Under the pieces are notes generated by a model. The model was not told the DNA's origin. It saw only the letters and a list, made by a program, of their open reading frames with translations, and searched no databases. Source: an uncultured Bacteroidia bacterium (GTDB lineage: Bacteria > Bacteroidota > Bacteroidia > Bacteroidales > Prolixibacteraceae). From it: a stretch of DNA of 6,582 nucleotides. Positions 1 to 4,338 of this stretch are shown one piece after another (the stretch's first letter is position 1; each line of letters starts with the position of its first letter). Both the position numbers and the translations under genes were made by a program. The stretch lies in contig CAIOOC010000547.1 of assembly GCA_903859795.1 (NCBI GenBank), forward strand, positions 1 to 6,582, given 5' to 3'.

Positions 1-309
1 CTTATTGATAACAGACTGGTATATTCGTCCAGTTGTCACATTATTGGCTTGCGATGTTGGGGAATTAATAAACCGTTCATAATGTCCCAGATCAAGATCT
101 GTTTCGGCACCATCCTCTGTTACATAACATTCTCCATGTTCGTAAGGATTTAAAGTTCCCGGATCGACATTAATGTAGGGATCTAATTTCTGAATAGTTA
201 CCTTGTACCCTCTTGCCTGAAGCAGTTTTGCAAGGGATGAAGCAATAATCCCTTTGCCAAGTGAAGAGGTCACACCGCCTGTTACAAATATATACTTCGT
301 TGTGGCCAC
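1..309 (-). CDS. pyrG: CTP synthase, N-terminal part (partial, runs off left edge)
   Basis: This is the first 103 codons of CTP synthase, which converts UTP to CTP using ATP and glutamine-derived ammonia in the cytoplasm (last step of pyrimidine nucleotide synthesis). The visible part is the start of the synthetase (amidoligase) domain. Seen in sequence: KYIFVTGGVTSSLGKG at residues 5-20, the ATP-binding P-loop-like motif; KLDPYINVDPGTLNP around 42-56; then HGECYVTEDGAETDLDLGH and YERF around 59-81, which includes the family's Mg-binding Asp region; and TTGRIY near the end. These match the family almost residue for residue. The chosen start is GTG at 309-307, giving V/M-A-T-T-K, because no in-frame ATG exists just upstream and homologues begin at this point. 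No Shine-Dalgarno is visible. The family is normally about 535-545 residues, so the glutaminase domain lies outside the window. Confidence 0.97.
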   Translation of the reverse strand, partial: MATTKYIFVTGGVTSSLGKGIIASSLAKLLQARGYKVTIQKLDPYINVDPGTLNPYEHGECYVTEDGAETDLDLGHYERFINSPTSQANNVTTGRIYQSVINK

Positions 310-311
310 AA
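300..311. repeat. 12-bp perfect palindrome over the pyrG start codon
   Basis: TTGTGGCCACAA reads the same on both strands and contains the GTG start codon of pyrG. It may be chance, or it may be a site where start-codon access or protein binding is controlled. Nothing else in the sequence decides between these. Confidence 0.4.
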
Positions 312-351
312 TTATAGTTTTTTGTCCATTTTAAAAGCTCGCAAAGTAACG

Positions 352-389
352 AATTTTAATCGGAAACCCGCTACACTATGATTAAAATT
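352..389. repeat. 10-bp inverted repeat upstream of pyrG
   Basis: The arms AATTTTAATC (352-361) and GATTAAAATT (380-389) are perfect inverse complements separated by 18 bases. The repeat lies 43-80 bases upstream of the pyrG GTG. A weak -7-like element, TTACTTTG on the minus strand (342-349), sits between it and the gene, but no matching TTTG is found at the usual distance upstream. The repeat could be an operator over the pyrG promoter, a leader hairpin, or the tail of the termination region of the upstream gene. Its presence is certain; its role is inferred. Confidence 0.45.
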
Positions 390-405
390 AGGTTACAATA
401 CCTAA
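384..405 (-). terminator. Second, small terminator-like hairpin after the DUF349 gene
   Basis: On the minus strand TTAGGT-attgta-ACCTAA forms a 6-bp stem (388-405) followed directly by TTTT (387-384). It lies just beyond the larger hairpin at 411-457, so it may be a back-up intrinsic terminator for the DUF349 gene. The stem is short and AT-rich, so support is modest. Confidence 0.4.
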
Positions 406-410
406 CGAAA

Positions 411-457
411 AGTCCAGACCCGACTTATTCAGATCATGAATAAGCCGGGCCCGGACT
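411..457 (-). terminator. 20-bp hairpin terminator of the DUF349 gene
   Basis: Two 20-base arms (411-430 and 438-457) enclose a 7-base loop. As DNA they differ from perfect complementarity at three places. In a minus-strand transcript all three become G-U wobble pairs, giving an uninterrupted 20-bp stem; in a plus-strand transcript they would be A-C mismatches. The structure therefore belongs to RNA read from the DUF349 gene, whose stop codon is 23 bases upstream. The following T run is short (TTTTCG, counting the last stem base), so termination efficiency is uncertain. Confidence 0.75.
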
Positions 458-480
458 ACCTTTGTGCGACAAGCAAAACA

Positions 481-2727
481 TTAGTTAATCTCTTCCTGTG
501 AATCGATAATCCTGAGTTTCTCCTTTAGGTAGTCTATCTGAATTTTAATCTTATCTATCTGTACATTAACCCCTTGAATAAGCGATTGCGCGCCCTTGCT
601 TGACCCGAAGAAACCCACATTATTGGCAAGAGTATTAATATCATTTTCAAGTTGTTTCAAATGTTGGGCGCAACGGTCACGCTCCATATTTATCTTCGAC
701 CAGCCACGTGGTTGAGAGGCTAAATGCTCAATTTTACTTTTAAATTTATAAAGCCCCATATCCTGATCGTCCAGTTTGAGCTGATCAAAATGACCATCTA
801 TCAACGCATGGTAACGCGCCTGTAACTCCTCTTTTTTGCGAAATGGTACAAATCCAATTTCCGACCACCGCTCCTGGAATTTTTTAAGAACTTCGATATC
901 GGCCTTCGGACTTCCGGTAGCCTTAAAACTTTCGATTTCAGCGATTAATGCCTTCTTTGCCTTATAGTTATCATCCTGATCGCCTGTGACACCAGAAAAA
1001 TGGGTGGTCTTATGATTAAAAAACTCATCGCAGGCACCCCTGAACCGTTTCCAGATTAACTCTGATTGCTTGCGTGGGACAGGACCAACCTCTTTCCACT
1101 TTTTCTGAAGCGCAATCAATTTATCAGTAGTGGCTTTCCAGTCATCGGAATCTTTCAATTTTTCAGCCTGTTCGCAGATTTCCAATTTGAGCGCCAGGTT
1201 TTTATTGAGTTGATCTTTACTTTTATTCCAGAAATTGCGTTTATTTTGAAAAAAAGCATCGTTGGCAGCTCTGAATCTCTCCCATACTTTTGCGTTTTCC
1301 TTACGCGGTCCAAATCCCGAGTTTTTCCATGCTTCCTGAAGTGCAATTACTTTCTCAGTAATATCGTTCCATTCACGAGGATTATCCGATATAAACTCAC
1401 AATATTGTTCTGCTAATTCACAAAGCTCAATCTTTTTCTGAAGTTGCTCCTTTTGTGATGATCTCTCCTGCTCAAAAAACTGTTGATAACGCTTGTTGAT
1501 CAACGTTGTGGCAGACTTAAACCGCTCCCAAAGCTCCTGTTTGCTTTCGCGGGGGACAGGGCCAATTTCACGCCATGATTCGTGAAGTTTCTGCAGTTCC
1601 CTGAAAGTAGATAATGCCTCTGAATCACTTGCAGATACTAACTCTTCAGCTTTAATACAAAGCTTGTGCTTCTCATCCATATTTCTGCGCAGATCCAGGT
1701 CGCGAAGTTCACGGTTGATCTTTACAAAATCATAAAATAACTCCACATTATAGTGGTAATTCTCCCACAAATCTTTAACCTTTGTTTGAGGTACCTGTCC
1801 AATACTCTTCCATTTATCCTGGAGATTATTGAATTCCTGAAAGGTCATATTTATTGATTCTTCACTGTTAATCAAGGATTTAATCTCCTCTATAATAGCA
1901 AGTTTCTTATGGTAATTGTCTTCTTTAACAGCCTCCTGTTTTTTATTTAATTCTGCACGAAGGTTTTTGTACTCTTTGAGCAAATCTTTCAATTCTGCCT
2001 CCTGGATATCTTCATGTGGTTCAAATAACTCCTCTTCATTCCCTTCAGCTGTGAATGCAAGTTTCTGTTCCTGAATCTCACTGTTCCTTATTTTATAAAA
2101 ACATCCTTTTATTGCTTCAGCATGTGGTCTGATTTCGTCAGCCGTACCTTCCGCCAATATCTTTCTTAAAGTACTAACTAATTGAATTTTACTATATGAT
2201 GAATAATCATGAATCGGAATCGCATGAGCATCGGGCTCTGTGTCATTGAAAAGATCATCTTCATCCTCAGCATCTTCCGCGACTTGAACAATCTGCTCAA
2301 TTAATGTTGTTTCTGCAGTTCCTGCAACTTCCTGAACTGGTTTGGGAATACTTGTCAAATCTAAAACCGGCTCTTTCTCAACAACTTTATCCGGCTCAAC
2401 TTCTGAAATCACAGCGTTTTTTGAAGCTGCTGAAGCTTTTTGTACTTTCGTTTTTAATACGACCTTCTGAACCTCAATTAATTCCGGAGCAGTGACAACT
2501 TCTATTGATTCGGGCACTTCTAAAACTTCAGTGGCAATTACTTCTGATGGTACAGGATCTGTTAAAGACTCCGATAAGTCAACCCGGGAGGATTCAACTT
2601 CTTCCAACAATATCTCCTTTTCAAGGTCTTTTCCTTCCAAAGTTACCTCGCTGGGTGTTATTTCACCATTTTTGAGCAACTCTTTAACCTCGGATGCTGC
2701 ACTTTTTTTCAATTCATTAGATTCCAT
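481..2727 (-). CDS. DUF349 repeat protein (five repeats), function unknown
   Basis: This encodes 748 residues from ATG at 2727. A TTG two codons upstream could also start it, but ATG giving MESNELKK is preferred. Residues 1 to about 170 are acidic and rich in Val, Glu, Ser and Pro (for example AEDAEDEDD near 150) and look disordered. From about 240 onward the protein is highly charged and helical. It contains five copies of the DUF349 core, which reads roughly W-K-x-I/V-G-x-V-P-(8-10)-W-x-R-F. The lead Trp residues lie near 306, 385, 467, 544 and 621, so the copies are 77-82 residues apart. Copy 3 reads NSGFGPRKE and copy 5 has lost the second Trp (EELQARY). The C-terminal ~80 residues carry LENDINTLANNVGFF and SSKGA and then a coiled-coil-like stretch. 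There is no signal peptide or membrane segment, so a cytoplasmic location is likely. The family (PF03993) has no firmly assigned biochemical role that I can state. The gene appears monocistronic, with its own terminator. Confidence 0.9.
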   Translation of the reverse strand: MESNELKKSAASEVKELLKNGEITPSEVTLEGKDLEKEILLEEVESSRVDLSESLTDPVPSEVIATEVLEVPESIEVVTAPELIEVQKVVLKTKVQKASAASKNAVISEVEPDKVVEKEPVLDLTSIPKPVQEVAGTAETTLIEQIVQVAEDAEDEDDLFNDTEPDAHAIPIHDYSSYSKIQLVSTLRKILAEGTADEIRPHAEAIKGCFYKIRNSEIQEQKLAFTAEGNEEELFEPHEDIQEAELKDLLKEYKNLRAELNKKQEAVKEDNYHKKLAIIEEIKSLINSEESINMTFQEFNNLQDKWKSIGQVPQTKVKDLWENYHYNVELFYDFVKINRELRDLDLRRNMDEKHKLCIKAEELVSASDSEALSTFRELQKLHESWREIGPVPRESKQELWERFKSATTLINKRYQQFFEQERSSQKEQLQKKIELCELAEQYCEFISDNPREWNDITEKVIALQEAWKNSGFGPRKENAKVWERFRAANDAFFQNKRNFWNKSKDQLNKNLALKLEICEQAEKLKDSDDWKATTDKLIALQKKWKEVGPVPRKQSELIWKRFRGACDEFFNHKTTHFSGVTGDQDDNYKAKKALIAEIESFKATGSPKADIEVLKKFQERWSEIGFVPFRKKEELQARYHALIDGHFDQLKLDDQDMGLYKFKSKIEHLASQPRGWSKINMERDRCAQHLKQLENDINTLANNVGFFGSSKGAQSLIQGVNVQIDKIKIQIDYLKEKLRIIDSQEEIN

Positions 2728-2779
2728 CTGCAATTTCGTTACGGCGATTAAGCCAGGATGTATACAAGATTATTTTTCA

Positions 2780-2810
2780 CGAAAATAGATATTTACAAGC
2801 TAATCCTCAA
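2780..2810 (-). promoter_or_regulatory. Possible promoter of the DUF349 gene
   Basis: Read on the minus strand, TTG (2810-2808) is followed after 20 bases by TATTTTCG (2787-2780). This is one base off the Bacteroidota -7 element TAnnTTTG. It would give a leader of about 45-50 bases before the ATG at 2727. The region is AT-rich, so chance matches are easy and confidence is low. Confidence 0.3.
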
Positions 2811-2844
2811 CTAATTCGAAAACATATTTTACATCCATATAAAC

Positions 2845-2876
2845 AAGGGGCTGCAGAAAATCGCTGCAAGCCCCTT
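2845..2876 (-). terminator. Terminator hairpin of the hsp20 gene
   Basis: AAGGGGC-TGCAG (2845-2856) pairs with CTGCA-a-GCCCCTT (2864-2876) with one bulged base and a 7-base loop, forming a GC-rich 12-bp stem. It starts 30 bases after the hsp20 stop codon. On the minus strand it is followed by TTGTTTAT, a weak U-rich tail. The other side, read on the plus strand, has a T-rich stretch (TTTTTAATTTTTT) after about 9 bases, but no plus-strand gene ends here. Confidence 0.7.
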
Positions 2877-2906
2877 AATACATTGATTTTTAATTTTTTA
2901 AAAAAT

Positions 2907-3332
2907 TTAATTGATAATAATATCTTTTGGTTCCTTTTCTTTAACCTCTTCCTGTTTTGGAATATTAACCGATAATATGCCATTGGAAAATCCTGCACTG
3001 ATTTGCTCCGTGTCTATCGTTTTGGGAAGAGAAAAGCGTCTGACAAAGCTTTTTATTCCAAACTCCCTGGTAAGGTATTTCTCATTTTCATTGGGTTTCT
3101 CCTCAACAGAACCTTTTACAATCAGAATATTATCCTGAAACTGTATCCCAATTTGTTCCTTTGTAAATCCAGCAACTGAGAGCTCAATTCTAAAATTGTC
3201 ACTGCTCTCCAACACATTTGCCTGAGGAATAGCATAACAATTTTCTATTTCCAGATCGCGTAACAGATGATTAAATGCACCTTCTGTGAAAGAATGGTAA
3301 CCAAGCGGTCTTGAGAATCTAAGTAAATTCAT
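2907..3332 (-). CDS. hsp20: Small heat-shock protein, Hsp20/alpha-crystallin family
   Basis: This 141-residue protein is an ATP-independent holdase chaperone that binds unfolding proteins during stress and usually assembles into large oligomers in the cytoplasm. The alpha-crystallin domain covers about residues 35-127. It opens with IPQANVLESSDNFRIELSVAGF, where strand 2 onward resembles family members, continues through NILIVKGSVEE and FVRRFSLPKTID, and closes with the signature AGFSNGILSVNIPK (113-126), the family's A-x-x-x-N-G-x-L-x-V-x-I-P-K. The last residues, DIIIN, supply the C-terminal I-x-I motif that docks between dimers in this family. The N-terminal arm (MNLLRFSRPLGYHSF) is short, and total length is normal for bacterial Hsp20. 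Start is ATG at 3332, preceded by an A-rich stretch without Shine-Dalgarno. It is divergent from trmD; I could not find a convincing promoter or a heat-shock operator upstream. Confidence 0.93.
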   Translation of the reverse strand: MNLLRFSRPLGYHSFTEGAFNHLLRDLEIENCYAIPQANVLESSDNFRIELSVAGFTKEQIGIQFQDNILIVKGSVEEKPNENEKYLTREFGIKSFVRRFSLPKTIDTEQISAGFSNGILSVNIPKQEEVKEKEPKDIIIN

Positions 3333-3526
3333 AATTTTTTGTTTTTAGTGTTTAACATTCAAAATTCAATTTGTGATCTGATCTTATTCTTTCAATTGAT
3401 ATGCCATTCAGTAATTGGAACTATTAACAACGAAAATAAGTCATTATGTCATTCACTGAATCAATCACAAGCCATAATGGCAGCTATTTTATTGTGTTGG
3501 GACCAAAAGGAACATCGGTTGAGACG

Positions 3527-3557
3527 ATTGCAAGATCAAACAGGAATGGTACTTTTG
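3527..3557 (+). promoter_or_regulatory. Promoter of trmD, Bacteroidota type
   Basis: ATTG (3527-3530) is followed after exactly 19 bases by TACTTTTG (3550-3557). This matches the TTTG-N19-21-TAnnTTTG consensus of the primary sigma factor in Bacteroidota, with a full match in the -7 element. Transcription would begin about 5-8 bases later, only a few bases before the trmD ATG at 3570. This supports 3570 rather than a longer upstream reading frame as the true start. The match is seen directly; its activity is inferred. Confidence 0.6.
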
Positions 3558-3569
3558 CAAAAAAAATGT

Positions 3570-4250
3570 ATGCGTATAGATATTCTGACCGTAGTACCCG
3601 AATTGCTGGAAAGTCCTTTTAACTATTCAATTCTAAAAAGGGCAAAGGATAAGGGATTGGCTGAGATCTATATTCACAATATCAGGGATTGGTCAACCGA
3701 CAAGCATAAGCGCGTTGATGACTATGCATTTAGCAAAGGCGCCGGAATGGTCATGTCAATTGAACCTATTGACAAGGCCATCAGCGAATTAAAAAGTCAG
3801 CGCGATTATGATGAAGTCATTTTTCTGACACCCGATGCACGGCAGTTTGTACAACGTGATGCGAACCATCTATCACTAAAAAAAAATCTGATCATTTTAT
3901 GTGGGCATTATAAAGGCGTCGATCAGCGGGTTCGTGACAACCTAGTTACTTTGGAGCTATCAATTGGAGATTATGTTTTAACAGGCGGAGAGTTAGCCGC
4001 GGCAATTGTCGCTGACGCTATCGTGCGTTTGATTCCGGGGGTTTTGTCAGATGAAACTTCTGCACTCACTGATTCCTTTCAGGACGGGTTGTTGACCCCT
4101 CCGGTATATACACGTCCAGCTGAGTATAAAGGTTGGCGGGTCCCCGAAATTCTCCTGTCGGGAAACGATCAACTCATCGACGACTGGAAACACGATCAGG
4201 CTTATGAGAGAACCAAACTTATCAGACCGGATTTACTGGATAATAAGTAA
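3570..4250 (+). CDS. trmD: tRNA (guanine-N1-)-methyltransferase TrmD
   Basis: This 226-residue protein transfers methyl from S-adenosylmethionine to N1 of G37 in tRNAs, which prevents +1 frameshifting. It is a cytoplasmic homodimer with a SPOUT trefoil knot. Seen: MRIDILTVVPELLESPF at the N-terminus; RVDDYAFSKGAGMVM (48-62); FLTPDAR (85-91) and LCGHYKGVDQRVRD (110-123), knot loops that bind the cofactor; SIGDYVLTGGE (131-141); DSFQDGLL from 168, where Asp168 matches the proposed catalytic Asp; and YTRPAEYKGWRVPEILLSG (180-198). The reading frame is open back to 3339, but homologues start at MRID and the promoter lies inside that extension, so ATG at 3570 is chosen. Odd points: the usual P-x-G-G-G-x-G-M reads A-F-S-K-G-A-G-M here, and Gly in the PDG/PQG loop is Ala90. 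The gene stands alone, without the rpsP-rimM-rplS neighbours it has in many other bacteria. Confidence 0.97.
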   Translation: MRIDILTVVPELLESPFNYSILKRAKDKGLAEIYIHNIRDWSTDKHKRVDDYAFSKGAGMVMSIEPIDKAISELKSQRDYDEVIFLTPDARQFVQRDANHLSLKKNLIILCGHYKGVDQRVRDNLVTLELSIGDYVLTGGELAAAIVADAIVRLIPGVLSDETSALTDSFQDGLLTPPVYTRPAEYKGWRVPEILLSGNDQLIDDWKHDQAYERTKLIRPDLLDNK

Positions 4251-4309
4251 CCAGGTTTAGTTTATTCCGCAAAATAAATCGATATCCAATAAATTTTCAG
4301 CAATAGGGA

Positions 4310-4335
4310 AATTGTTTATCAATTATTCTCTTTTT
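4310..4335 (+). terminator. Weak terminator candidate after trmD
   Basis: AATTG-tttat-CAATT (4310-4324) forms a 5-bp stem, followed by ATTCTCTTTTT, a T run on the plus strand. A second AT-only pair, TTTATT/AATAAA (4261-4278), lies just upstream. Both stems are weak and AT-rich. The 88-base gap separates the convergent trmD and nuclease genes and has no strong terminator for either. Confidence 0.25.
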
Positions 4336-4338
4336 AAG

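Noticed and set aside
342..349. TTACTTTG as a pyrG -7 promoter element
   Set aside because: One base off consensus and no TTTG at the expected 19-21 base distance, so not listed as a promoter.
1066..1416. Plus-strand open frame of 116 codons
   Set aside because: It lies entirely antisense to the DUF349 repeats, whose protein-level periodicity shows the minus strand is the coding one.
2731..2733. TTG as the start of the DUF349 protein
   Set aside because: It is only two codons upstream of an ATG; ATG at 2727 is the simpler start and no Shine-Dalgarno favours TTG.
2492..2788. Plus-strand open frame of 98 codons, Ser/Thr-rich
   Set aside because: It is antisense to the low-complexity N-terminus of the DUF349 protein; biased composition explains the open frame.
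2807..2998. Minus-strand open frame of 63 codons
   Set aside because: It overlaps the 3' end of hsp20 in another frame and runs through the hsp20 terminator hairpin.
3339..3569. In-frame upstream extension of trmD (77 more residues)
   Set aside because: The residues do not resemble any part of TrmD, homologues start at MRID, and a good promoter sits inside the extension.
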